The position numbers and the translations under genes are program-made. From Lacrimispora indolis DSM 755 (GTDB lineage: Bacteria > Bacillota > Clostridia > Lachnospirales > Lachnospiraceae): 64,000 nucleotides of DNA. The notes below the pieces were generated by a model, which did no database searches, had not been told where the DNA came from, and worked only from the letters and a program-made list of their open reading frames with translations. Of this stretch, positions 15,866 through 24,253 are shown one piece after another (position 1 is the first letter of the stretch; each line of letters opens with the position of its first letter). Location: contig NZ_AZUI01000001.1 in the NCBI RefSeq assembly GCF_000526995.1, positions 3,886,001 through 3,950,000 on the forward strand. Reading direction: 5' to 3'.

Positions 15866-16526
15866 GCAATATTTAGGCATTACCGGAGAGCAGATGGCAA
15901 TTGCCGCAGGCCAGACCGTTTATATGCTGTTCTGGGGGCTGCTGCTTGGGTCGCTTCTTGGAATTCCTCTTGGCATTTTGCTTACCATTACACGTAAAGG
16001 CGGTATTCTGCAGAATAAAGCAGTCTATAACCTGATCAATTATACCATCAACATTGTTCGCTCAGTTCCTTATATCATTCTGCTGGTGGCAATTATGCCT
16101 TTAACAAAAATCATAGTCGGTACCCGTATCGGCACTCAGGCCGCCCTGGTTTCCCTGGTGTTTTATATTACACCCTTTCTATCCCGTTTAATAGAAAGCT
16201 CCCTGCTTGAGGTTGACAAAGGGATCATCGAAGCAGCAGAAGCGATGGGGGCCGCCCCCGTGCAGGTGATCTGGCACTTCTTATTGCCGGAAGCAATGGG
16301 ATCCTTAATTTTGTCCCTGACCACCGGTACCATTGGCCTTCTTGGAGCCACTGCCATGGCAGGCGCCATTGGCGGCGGAGGTGTGGGAAATCTGGCATTA
16401 ACCTATGGTTATCAGCAGTTTAATACCCCCTTGATGATTGCAACCGTAATCGTGCTGATCGTGTTCGTTCAGCTGATTCAGGGGTTTGGAAATTATTTAT
16501 CAAAACGTGTGAGAACACGTAAATAG
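15858..16526 (+). CDS. metI: Methionine-type ABC transporter permease
   Basis: 222-residue MetI-type permease with about five membrane segments and the EAA-like coupling loop EAAEAMGAAPVQVIWHFLLP that contacts MetN. Overlaps metN by 8 nt and precedes metQ by 15 nt. Confidence 0.92.
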   Translation: MIEQYLGITGEQMAIAAGQTVYMLFWGLLLGSLLGIPLGILLTITRKGGILQNKAVYNLINYTINIVRSVPYIILLVAIMPLTKIIVGTRIGTQAALVSLVFYITPFLSRLIESSLLEVDKGIIEAAEAMGAAPVQVIWHFLLPEAMGSLILSLTTGTIGLLGATAMAGAIGGGGVGNLALTYGYQQFNTPLMIATVIVLIVFVQLIQGFGNYLSKRVRTRK

Positions 16527-16541
16527 AGGAGGAACCTAATT

Positions 16542-17366
16542 ATGAAAAAATTTGGATTATCTGTTATCGCTGCCTTGCTTGCCGTCGCCGTTGCAGGCTG
16601 CTCCGCCAACACCGGAAGCAAGGTCGGTCAGGACAAAACAACATTGAAATACGGTAAGGCGGCAGGACCGTATACCGTACTGTTTGAAGAGGCGGTAAAG
16701 CCTATTTTGGAGAAGCAGGGATATAAACTGGAAGTGGTGGATTTTTCCGACCTTTTACAAAACGACACAGCTTTAAATGAAGGTGAAATTGATTTTAACG
16801 TGGAGCAGCACACCGCCTATGCGGATAATTTCAACAAAAACCAAAACGGAAACCTTGTTCCCATTTCCCCCATACCCACCGTTCCAGCCGGATTGTTCTC
16901 CGCAAATCACACATCTTTGGAGACAATAGCCGATGGTGCCACGATTGCAGTACCAAATGATGCATCCAATACGGCACGTGCTTATGCGCTTTTGCAAAAA
17001 GCCGGCTGGATTAAGCTCAATCCGGATGTTCCTCTTGAAAAGGTAAAGCAATCGGATGTTGTGGAAAACAAGTACAACATCAAATTTGTGGAAATGGATT
17101 CGTTAAACATTCCTCCTGCTTTGGATGATTTTGACTTTGCAGTTATTACAGGAAGCATTGTTTATAATGCAGGCATTGACCCTTCCACCGCCATTTTACA
17201 GGAAGATATTCTGGATCATCTGATTTTACAGGTGGTTGTAAAGGAAGAAAACAAAGATACAAAATGGGCAAAGGATATTGTGGCAGCTTATCATTCCGAC
17301 GAATTTAAAGAGTATATGAAAGAGAACAACACAGGCTTGTGGTTTGTTCCCCAGGAATTGCAGTAA
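16542..17366 (+). CDS. metQ: Methionine-type substrate-binding lipoprotein
   Basis: 274-residue NlpA/MetQ lipoprotein with signal peptide and lipobox VAGC (Cys20), tethered outside the membrane to feed MetNI. Family members bind methionine, methionine sulfoxide, cysteine-like amino acids or dipeptides; the ligand cannot be read here, and the operon context leaves S-modified amino acids open. Confidence 0.9.
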   Translation: MKKFGLSVIAALLAVAVAGCSANTGSKVGQDKTTLKYGKAAGPYTVLFEEAVKPILEKQGYKLEVVDFSDLLQNDTALNEGEIDFNVEQHTAYADNFNKNQNGNLVPISPIPTVPAGLFSANHTSLETIADGATIAVPNDASNTARAYALLQKAGWIKLNPDVPLEKVKQSDVVENKYNIKFVEMDSLNIPPALDDFDFAVITGSIVYNAGIDPSTAILQEDILDHLILQVVVKEENKDTKWAKDIVAAYHSDEFKEYMKENNTGLWFVPQELQ

Positions 17367-17453
17367 TGAGGAGACCGCTTTCCAGGAAATAACTTACCGT
17401 CAGATGATGTTTTGGGAAATTCCAATAATAAGGAAAAAAGAGGAGAAATGATT

Positions 17454-18392
17454 ATGAAGAAAAATATTGCAGGCAAATCAATTGCAGGAGTGCTTATGGC
17501 AGTGGCCGTATTAGGAGCGCTGACCGGATGCAAGGGCACCGCCAATGGGGCGGCTGCAGAAACAGCCGGTGAAACAGCAAAAACGGAAAGTACGGCTGAA
17601 ACGGCAAAGCAGGAGGAGAGCAGTGAGGCTGCGGGAACGGCTGACTCGGCTGAACCGGTGGTGGTTCATGCGGCAACAGGCGGTTCTCCAAAGCCCTTTA
17701 CCTTTGTGGACAGCAGCAACCAGCTGACCGGTCACAACATTGAACTGATCAAAGCTGTTTTCGACCGGCTTCCCCAATATAAACTAGAGATTGAAGTTAC
17801 CGATTTCCCATCTATTTTTGCAGGTCTGGATTCCGACCGGTACCAGATCGGTGTGAACAATTTTGCCAAAAATGAGAAGCGGAAAGAAAAGTATTTATTC
17901 ACTGACCCCATTTTTGCCAATGAATATGTTGCCATCTTTGCAAAGGGCAGTGACAAAGCAGCTGGTATTGAGACATGGGCTGACCTTGCAGGCTTAAAGA
18001 CCATCTCCCAGGCAGGGATCAATATTACCACAGCCCTGGAAAACTATAACTCCGCCAATCCTTCAAGCCCCATAACAATCGAATACAGCGATGAGGACCT
18101 TGTATTGCAGATCCAGGATGTGGAAGGCGGAAAATATGATTTCGTGTTAATGGATAAACCAATGTTCGAGTATTATCAGAAAGAATTTAATTTTAATGTG
18201 GACGGAGTTTCCATCAGCAACACACTTTCAAAGGACTTGATGGAAGAACCCTTCAGTTATCTGATCGTCAGCAAGGGAAATGATACGCTGACAGAAGATA
18301 TTAACAAGGCTTTAAAAGAAGTGATTCAGGATGGAACCTCAAAGGAAATCAACTTAAAGTGGTTTGGATCCGATTATTCCCCATCTTATTAA
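17454..18392 (+). CDS. Polar amino acid (cystine-type) ABC substrate-binding lipoprotein
   Basis: 312-residue SBP_bac_3 lipoprotein, signal peptide with lipobox LTGC, then an Ala/Glu/Thr-rich flexible linker of about 45 residues before the binding domain (VHAATGGSPKPFTFVD...). Start 17454 is chosen because AGGAG is 8 nt away; ATG 17448 is too near. Followed by its permease and ATPase. Relatives import cystine (TcyJ/K, YtmJ/K) in B. subtilis. The linker is unlike the MetQ lipoprotein just upstream. Confidence 0.88.
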   Translation: MKKNIAGKSIAGVLMAVAVLGALTGCKGTANGAAAETAGETAKTESTAETAKQEESSEAAGTADSAEPVVVHAATGGSPKPFTFVDSSNQLTGHNIELIKAVFDRLPQYKLEIEVTDFPSIFAGLDSDRYQIGVNNFAKNEKRKEKYLFTDPIFANEYVAIFAKGSDKAAGIETWADLAGLKTISQAGINITTALENYNSANPSSPITIEYSDEDLVLQIQDVEGGKYDFVLMDKPMFEYYQKEFNFNVDGVSISNTLSKDLMEEPFSYLIVSKGNDTLTEDINKALKEVIQDGTSKEINLKWFGSDYSPSY

Positions 18393-18410
18393 TAAAACCG
18401 GAGGAACAAG

Positions 18411-19226
18411 ATGAGCAAAATATTTGACTGGAAGCTGGTGTTTACGGAAATTCCTGCATTGCTGAAATACTTGCCTGTAACGCTGCAGCTGACGGCAATT
18501 GCCCTTCTCATCGGTTGGGTGGCAGGGCTTTTGATCGCCATAGTAAAAATCCACAATATCCCGGTCCTGCGGCAATTATGTACCGTATTTGTTTCGGTCG
18601 TACGGGGAACCCCGATTATTGTCCAGCTGTATCTTACGTACTTTGGAATTCCTATCGCTTTAAAATATTATAACTTTTACAATGGAACTTCCTATAACGT
18701 AAATGCAATACCGCCAATTATTTTTGCAATTGTGGCTTTGGGACTTAATCAATCTGCCTTTGATTCAGAAACCATACGGGCTGCCATACAATCCGTGGAA
18801 AAAGGGCAGGTTGAGGCGGCCAAAGCTCTTGGAATGACAGGGGTTCAAATATTCCGCAGAGTATTGTTCCCCCAGGCAGTGACAGTGGCTCTTCCCTCCC
18901 TGGGGAACTCCCTCATCAGTCTGGTAAAAGGAACTTCTCTTGCATTTACCTGCTCAGTGGTTGAAATAACGGCTCAGGGCAAGATCCTTGCCGGAAACAG
19001 CTACCGGTATTTTGAAGTTTACTGCTCTTTGGCCATCATTTACTGGGGACTGACGATCATAATTGAACGGCTGTTTGTATATATCGAGAAAAAGATGAGT
19101 GTACCGGAAACGGTTGCAGCAGAAGCGTCCGGCGGGAATCCCATTTCACCGGGTAAAACAGGGCGTTCCGGCAAAAAAAGCATGAGCAGGCTCAGGGAAA
19201 GGAGGAGTAAGTATGAACGTTATTGA
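18411..19226 (+). CDS. Polar amino acid ABC transporter permease
   Basis: 271-residue HisM/TcyL-type permease; membrane segments over about 1-220 and the coupling loop VEAAKALGMTGVQIFRRVLFP. It carries an unusual basic, Ser/Gly-rich cytoplasmic tail of about 45 residues after the last membrane segment. Ends inside the start of the ATPase gene (14-nt overlap). Confidence 0.9.
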   Translation: MSKIFDWKLVFTEIPALLKYLPVTLQLTAIALLIGWVAGLLIAIVKIHNIPVLRQLCTVFVSVVRGTPIIVQLYLTYFGIPIALKYYNFYNGTSYNVNAIPPIIFAIVALGLNQSAFDSETIRAAIQSVEKGQVEAAKALGMTGVQIFRRVLFPQAVTVALPSLGNSLISLVKGTSLAFTCSVVEITAQGKILAGNSYRYFEVYCSLAIIYWGLTIIIERLFVYIEKKMSVPETVAAEASGGNPISPGKTGRSGKKSMSRLRERRSKYERY

Positions 19227-19977
19227 AATAAAAGGATTGAGTAAGAAATTCGGTGATAACGTGGTACTGGATAACGTTGATCTGGTCATCCGCGAAGGGG
19301 ATGTAGTTGCCATCATCGGGCCCTCAGGAACCGGGAAATCAACCCTCCTCCGTTCCATTAACTTCCTTGAAAAGCCAGAGAAGGGGACCATAAAAATAAA
19401 CGGTCAGGAAATTGATCTTACCACAAAATCAGCCAGAGAAAAGCTGGAATTGAGAAAGAGTACGGAAATGGTATTCCAGCAGTTTAATCTTTTTAAGAAC
19501 CGGACCGCCCTGGAAAATGTCATGGAAGGGCTGATGATCGTAAAAAAGCTGAAGAAAAGCGAGGCCAAATCCATTGCGGAAAAGCATTTGCAGAAAGTGG
19601 GAATGGGAGACCGTTTATCCCATTATCCCAGGCATTTATCCGGAGGTCAGCAGCAAAGGGTGGCCATTGCAAGGGCACTTGCTATGGATCCCAAGCTGCT
19701 TCTCATGGATGAACCCACCTCGGCCCTGGACCCGGAGCTGGTAAGCGAAGTGCTGGTGACCATAAAAAAGGCGGCCCAGGAAGGCAATACCATTCTCCTT
19801 GTCACCCATGAAATGAATTTTGTGAAGAACGTGGCCAATCGGATCATCTTCCTGGAAAATGGAAAAATCGTGGCCGACGGGACTCCCAAAGAGATTTTTG
19901 ATAAACCAAATAACCAACGGCTAAAGGAGTTTTTAGTAAAGATTCACATGCTGGAAAGCGCTGATTATACGATTTAA
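19213..19977 (+). CDS. Polar amino acid ABC transporter ATP-binding protein
   Basis: 254-residue ATPase of the GlnQ/TcyN/TcyC group: Walker A GPSGTGKST, signature LSGGQQQRVA, Walker B LLLMDEPTSALDP, H-loop VTHEM. AAAGGAGG precedes ATG 19213. Completes the second importer in the operon. Confidence 0.93.
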   Translation: MNVIEIKGLSKKFGDNVVLDNVDLVIREGDVVAIIGPSGTGKSTLLRSINFLEKPEKGTIKINGQEIDLTTKSAREKLELRKSTEMVFQQFNLFKNRTALENVMEGLMIVKKLKKSEAKSIAEKHLQKVGMGDRLSHYPRHLSGGQQQRVAIARALAMDPKLLLMDEPTSALDPELVSEVLVTIKKAAQEGNTILLVTHEMNFVKNVANRIIFLENGKIVADGTPKEIFDKPNNQRLKEFLVKIHMLESADYTI

Positions 19978-20030
19978 ACTCATCAGGCAGTGAAGCGGAA
20001 TGGAACATCCGATTGACAGGGGGAAATGAC

Positions 20031-20123
20031 ATGGCAGAAGGAATCGAAGTATTTGAAAGCACATTCCGTCATCAGATTCAGGCGGACGGAGAAATCAAGG
20101 TTCAGGAGGGTTCCCATGAATGA
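20031..20123 (+). CDS. 30-residue small ORF coupled to GNAT
   Basis: ATG at 20031 has AGGGGGAAA 5-7 nt upstream, and the ORF ends TGA at 20121-20123, overlapping the GNAT start at 20116. That is the layout of a translated, coupled gene. The segment IQADGEIKVQ resembles IEADGKFKRQ near the N-terminus of GST-like paralogue 2 at 20637. It may therefore be the remnant of another GST-like gene, or a real microprotein. Confidence 0.4.
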   Translation: MAEGIEVFESTFRHQIQADGEIKVQEGSHE

Positions 20124-20604
20124 TGTTACATACAAGCTGACAAAGGAAGAAATTAACTGGAAGGAAGTTTCTGACGTGCTGCGGCGTTCCGGATTGTCAG
20201 ACCGTTCCCCAATGGAGCAGGAAATCATCTTCACAAACAGTTATGCTGTGGTGTTCGTTTACGACAGGGAAAGGATCGTGGGTGTTGGGAGAGCCTTATC
20301 CGATGGGATATGCCAGGCGGCCATTTATAACATCGCTCTTGACGAGGAATATCAGGGGCATGGAATCGGCAGAAAGCTCATCCAGTTGCTCCTGGATCAG
20401 GTCAGAGGCCAGAACGTGATCCTTTATACCCATCCCAGAACTGTGGCCTTGTACGAAAAAATGGGATTCCGAAGGAGTAAGACGGCCATGTGTTTGTTTC
20501 ATGGGTCTGAAGAATCCCTTAACTGGATCGATAAGGAAGGATTCCTGCTTCCGGAAACGTATCGCTTTGTTGATGAATACGGCAGAGAGGATATGAAGCG
20601 TTAA
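20116..20604 (+). CDS. GNAT family N-acetyltransferase (operon copy 1)
   Basis: 162-residue GNAT with the acetyl-CoA loop EEYQGHGIGRKLIQ and C-terminal LYEKMGFRR. ATG 20116 chosen from AGGAGGG 6-7 nt upstream; the frame upstream to 20026 lacks a site. In B. subtilis, GNATs in analogous sulfur operons (SnaA/SnaB) N-acetylate S-modified cysteines before oxidation and deacetylation. Two GNATs and an M20D deacylase here fit such a cycle, but this enzyme's substrate is unproven. Confidence 0.85.
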   Translation: MNDVTYKLTKEEINWKEVSDVLRRSGLSDRSPMEQEIIFTNSYAVVFVYDRERIVGVGRALSDGICQAAIYNIALDEEYQGHGIGRKLIQLLLDQVRGQNVILYTHPRTVALYEKMGFRRSKTAMCLFHGSEESLNWIDKEGFLLPETYRFVDEYGREDMKR

Positions 20605-20636
20605 GCTGGCTTTTAGAAAGAAATGAGGAAATTGCA

Positions 20637-21593
20637 ATGTCAAAAAAATATATTACTGATGAGATCGAAGCAGATGGGAAATTTAAACGGCAGAAAAACC
20701 GGTTTACAACCGCCTTTGGAACAGAAGAAGGGCAGCTGCCTGTAGAAGCAGGCAGATACCGTTTGCTCTGGTCCCCTGCCTGCCCATGGGCCCACCGTTC
20801 TGTTATTGTCAGGAGTCTGCTAGGACTCCAGGATGCGGTCAGCCTGGGAACTCTGGATCCCATAAGGCCTGATGTGGGGCGGACAGACTGGGCGTTTACC
20901 CTGGATGAACAGGGAGAAGATCCGGTATTAAAGATCAAATATTTAAGCGAGGCATACCAAAAGGCAGATCCGGATTATCAGGGCAGGTTTACCGTGCCCG
21001 CCGTCGTTGACCTGGCAACAGGAAAAGTGGTGAACAACGATTATTTTAACCTGACTAGGTACTGGGAAGTGGAATGGAAGAAATACCACAGGCAGGGAGC
21101 GCCGGATCTGTATCCAAAAGAGCTGAGAGAAGAAATCGATGAATTAAATGAGATCCTGTTTCATGAGATCAACAACGGGGTTTACAAGGCAGGATTTGCC
21201 AGAAGCCAGGAGGCCTATGAAGAGGCATATAACCTGGTCTTTCACCGTCTGGACTGGCTGGAGGAGCGGTTGGGCCGCAGCCGTTATCTGTTTGGAGACA
21301 AGATCACGGAATCTGATATCAGGCTATATGTGACCCTGGCCCGGTTTGATGCGGCCTATTACAACGGCTTTCTGCTGAACAGAAGTCTTATTTCCGATTT
21401 CCCCAATCTTTGGGGATATGCCAGAGATTTATATTCACAGCCGGGATTTGGGGATACCACAGATTTTGAGGCTATTAAGACCCATTATCATTTGTGTGCG
21501 GTTTCCGGAAACCCCTATTATCTGGTACCCAAGGGTCCAGACCTTTCCATTTGGAAAATACCTCATGGAAGAGGCAGGATCAATTATGAATAA
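20637..21593 (+). CDS. Glutathionyl-hydroquinone reductase-like protein, paralogue 2
   Basis: 318-residue Xi-class GST with the canonical CPWAHR motif (Cys49) seen in characterised glutathionyl-hydroquinone reductases. Later blocks are FTVPAVVDL, VVNNDYFNL and FGDKITESDIRLYVTLARFD. It is close to paralogue 1 over its whole length, indicating local duplication. Ribosome site GAGG about 9 nt upstream. Of the three copies this one keeps the family active-site sequence best. Confidence 0.87.
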   Translation: MSKKYITDEIEADGKFKRQKNRFTTAFGTEEGQLPVEAGRYRLLWSPACPWAHRSVIVRSLLGLQDAVSLGTLDPIRPDVGRTDWAFTLDEQGEDPVLKIKYLSEAYQKADPDYQGRFTVPAVVDLATGKVVNNDYFNLTRYWEVEWKKYHRQGAPDLYPKELREEIDELNEILFHEINNGVYKAGFARSQEAYEEAYNLVFHRLDWLEERLGRSRYLFGDKITESDIRLYVTLARFDAAYYNGFLLNRSLISDFPNLWGYARDLYSQPGFGDTTDFEAIKTHYHLCAVSGNPYYLVPKGPDLSIWKIPHGRGRINYE

Positions 21594-21605
21594 GGGGGCG
21601 GCAGG

Positions 21606-22046
21606 ATGAAGGCAGTAAGGGTAAAAGAACACTGGCAGCTTGCAGGCGTTCATTATGTAAGAACAGAAACAATGGTAAAAGGATTCCGGATTCCGCTGCA
21701 TAAGGAATTTGATGAAGGGGATTCGGAAGAATCTCTCTATGTGCTGGTGCTTGATGACATTTATCCTGTAGCAGCCTGCCGGATCCATGTTTCTGACAAT
21801 GAAGAAACGGCTAAAATTGAGCGGGTCAGCGTCCTTTCAGAATACCGGAAAAAGGGCGTGGGGCGGCTGCTGATTGAAGAGGCAGAAAACTGGATCAGGG
21901 AATCCGGTGTTAAAAAAATCTGTATCACCAGCCGGGATGAGGCAGTAGGCTTTTACGAAGCCCTGGGCTACAAAGCAGATTATAACAGGCAGACGGATAC
22001 CGGGATTTTTAAGATCATCTACACGGAAAAAATATTAAAGGAATAG
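21606..22046 (+). CDS. GNAT family N-acetyltransferase (operon copy 2)
   Basis: 146-residue GNAT of the ElaA/YjcF-like shape: IERVSVLSEYRKKGVGRLLIEEAE carries the acetyl-CoA loop in two blocks, with FYEALGYKAD at the C-terminus. It begins 12 nt after GST-like paralogue 2 and ends 12 nt before paralogue 3. Unlike the GNAT at 20116 in sequence, so not a recent duplicate. Confidence 0.87.
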   Translation: MKAVRVKEHWQLAGVHYVRTETMVKGFRIPLHKEFDEGDSEESLYVLVLDDIYPVAACRIHVSDNEETAKIERVSVLSEYRKKGVGRLLIEEAENWIRESGVKKICITSRDEAVGFYEALGYKADYNRQTDTGIFKIIYTEKILKE

Positions 22047-22058
22047 GAGGAAATTCAC

Positions 22059-23084
22059 ATGGCAGATTTAAGCAGCGGGCAAAAGGTACGCCCAAAGGAA
22101 ATAGAAAAGGAAATCGACGAAAGAGGTGCATTTATCCGCCAGCCTAACCGGTTTACAACTCCTTTTGGAGATGGAGAACAGGATCTAAAGGCAGAAAAGG
22201 GCAGGTACCGGTTGTTTTGGGCAAAAGGCTGCCATTGGTCCAACCGGGCCTCCATTGTGCGGGAGCTGCTGGGCCTTTCAGATGCCATCGGCATTAATTT
22301 AGTGGGCCACAGCAAAGAAAATAGTGCATATGGCTGGGAATTCGTGTATAATGAGGACAGAAAGGACCCGGTCCTTGGCGCTCAGTACTTAAGCGAGTTT
22401 TATTATAATGCGGATCCGGATTATGAAGGACGCTGCACGGTTCCGGCCCTTGTGGATGTTACTGCGAAGCAGGTGGTCAACAATGATTACCACAGGCTGA
22501 CCAATTACTTTGAAACAGCCTTCCGTCCCTTCCAGAATCCCGATGCCCCGGACTTATATCCTGAGGAGCTTAGAAAAGAGATCGACGATTACAACGACTG
22601 GCTTTTTCCTAATGTGAACAACGGGACCTACCGGATGATGTTTGCCCAGTCCATAGAAGCCTATGAAGAAGCGTTTGAAGACTTTTATAACGCTCTGGAT
22701 TCTATCGAAGAACGCCTGTCTAAAAACCGTTTTTTATTTGGGGATTACGTGACGGACAGCGATGTAAGGCTTTTTGTGACCCTGGCAAGGTTTGACACCC
22801 ATTATTACCGGAACTTAGGCCCCATTAAGCACAGAGTGGTTGATTACGAAAACATCTGGGGATATTGCAGGGATTTGTATGAAATTCCTGCATTCAGAAA
22901 CAATACTTACTTCCGGGATATTGCGGCGCCCCAGTCGGAAAACAAGTCCTTTTTCCAGGATTTTAATTCCCGTTTTGTGAACCAGATCGATTATGAGGGC
23001 ATCTGGTCGGCTCCACAGAACCGGAAGGAATTAAGCAAAACGCCGGAAGAAAAGTTTAAAAGATATGATGATGTAAAAAAATAA
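22059..23084 (+). CDS. Glutathionyl-hydroquinone reductase-like protein, paralogue 3 (CHWS variant)
   Basis: 341-residue Xi-class GST. The catalytic CPWA motif is replaced by CHWS (GCHWSNRAS, Cys58): the Cys is kept but Pro and Ala are changed. The VNNDYHRLTNYFE and FGDYVTDSDVRLFVTLARFD blocks are conserved. The C-terminal tail is longer than in the other two copies. TAGGAGG before ATG. More diverged than paralogues 1 and 2; a different substrate or thiol is plausible. Confidence 0.85.
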   Translation: MADLSSGQKVRPKEIEKEIDERGAFIRQPNRFTTPFGDGEQDLKAEKGRYRLFWAKGCHWSNRASIVRELLGLSDAIGINLVGHSKENSAYGWEFVYNEDRKDPVLGAQYLSEFYYNADPDYEGRCTVPALVDVTAKQVVNNDYHRLTNYFETAFRPFQNPDAPDLYPEELRKEIDDYNDWLFPNVNNGTYRMMFAQSIEAYEEAFEDFYNALDSIEERLSKNRFLFGDYVTDSDVRLFVTLARFDTHYYRNLGPIKHRVVDYENIWGYCRDLYEIPAFRNNTYFRDIAAPQSENKSFFQDFNSRFVNQIDYEGIWSAPQNRKELSKTPEEKFKRYDDVKK

Positions 23085-23110
23085 CTGATATGAAAAGAGC
23101 AGGTGACCGT

Positions 23111-24253
23111 ATGATTCATAGAAGCAGGCTTGTAAGCCAATTTAAAAAAATGGTGGAATTTGATTCCGAAACTTATCAGGAGCGGGAAATCGCAGATTAT
23201 TTGACAGGTGAATTAAAACAGCTTGGATTTGAAGTGTGGGAGGATGATGCCGGTTACCGGCTGAAAGAAAAGCTGCCGGAATATGGAACAGCAGCTCCCA
23301 CGGGAAATCTTTACGGCTTTTTAAAGGGAACCTCAAATTCATCCCCCATATTGCTGTCAGCCCATATGGATACGGTAAAGCCTGGAATCGGCAAGAGAGC
23401 GGTGGAAGATGAACAGGGAATGATCACATCGGAAGGGGATACGGTTCTCGGTGCCGATGACCTTTCCGGGATCGCAGCCATACTTGAGGCTGTCCGGGTG
23501 ATCCGGGAAAATAACCTTTCCCACCCGGATATTGAAGTCCTGTTCCCTGTGGCGGAAGAGAACTACGGAAAAGGGAGCCAGCTCATTGATTATTCAAAAA
23601 TAAAGTCAAAGCAGGCCTATGTATTTGATCTAAGCGGGGAGATCGGCCTGGCAGCAACAGCAGCGCCTACCCTTCTTTCCTTTAAACTTGAGGTAAAGGG
23701 CAAAACTGCACACGCAGGCTTCTGCCCCCAGCTGGGGATCAATGCCATTGAGATCGCAGCCCATGCAATTTCCCAGTTAAAACAGGGATGGGTGGATGAA
23801 GATACCACCGTAAACATTGGAAAAATAAGCGGTGGAAAGCAGACCAACATTGTTTCCGACGAATGTGTTGTTTTGGGCGAGATCCGAAGCTTAAAGGATC
23901 ATAAGGCTATGGAAGAATGGAATACACTGAAGGAAACCTTTGAACGTACGGCTGTCTCATATGGAGGAAGCTTAGAAATCGTCTTTGAAAAGCAGATCGA
24001 AGCCTATGAAATAGGGGACGGCGAAGAGGTGGTGGAACGGTTTAAACGGGTGTGCCGGTCCCTTGGCTTAAAAGGCACCACCCAGTATACCCTGGGCGGC
24101 AGCGATAACAACCATTTTGTCCGCAATGGGATCCGGGGGATCGTGGTTGCCTGCGGAATGAACGAAGTCCATACGCCAAAAGAATTTACAACAGCAGAAG
24201 AACTTGAGAAAAGTGCTCTTCTGGCCCTTGGTCTCATAAGGGATGAAAATTAA
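23111..24253 (+). CDS. M20 family peptidase (tripeptidase T-like)
   Basis: 380-residue dizinc M20 enzyme of the PepT/PepT2 group: SAHMDTVKPG, GADDLSGIAA, VAEENYGKGS, GKTAHAGFCPQ and the C-terminal metal His in EVHTPKEF. Such enzymes remove N-terminal residues from short peptides. Start 23111 is preferred for AGGTG 5 nt upstream; 23090 is in frame but without a site. Last gene of the run; its 3' end overlaps that of the convergent legF by 20 bp with no terminator visible. It may process dipeptide or gamma-peptide forms of the imported sulfur compounds (inference). Confidence 0.87.
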   Translation: MIHRSRLVSQFKKMVEFDSETYQEREIADYLTGELKQLGFEVWEDDAGYRLKEKLPEYGTAAPTGNLYGFLKGTSNSSPILLSAHMDTVKPGIGKRAVEDEQGMITSEGDTVLGADDLSGIAAILEAVRVIRENNLSHPDIEVLFPVAEENYGKGSQLIDYSKIKSKQAYVFDLSGEIGLAATAAPTLLSFKLEVKGKTAHAGFCPQLGINAIEIAAHAISQLKQGWVDEDTTVNIGKISGGKQTNIVSDECVVLGEIRSLKDHKAMEEWNTLKETFERTAVSYGGSLEIVFEKQIEAYEIGDGEEVVERFKRVCRSLGLKGTTQYTLGGSDNNHFVRNGIRGIVVACGMNEVHTPKEFTTAEELEKSALLALGLIRDEN

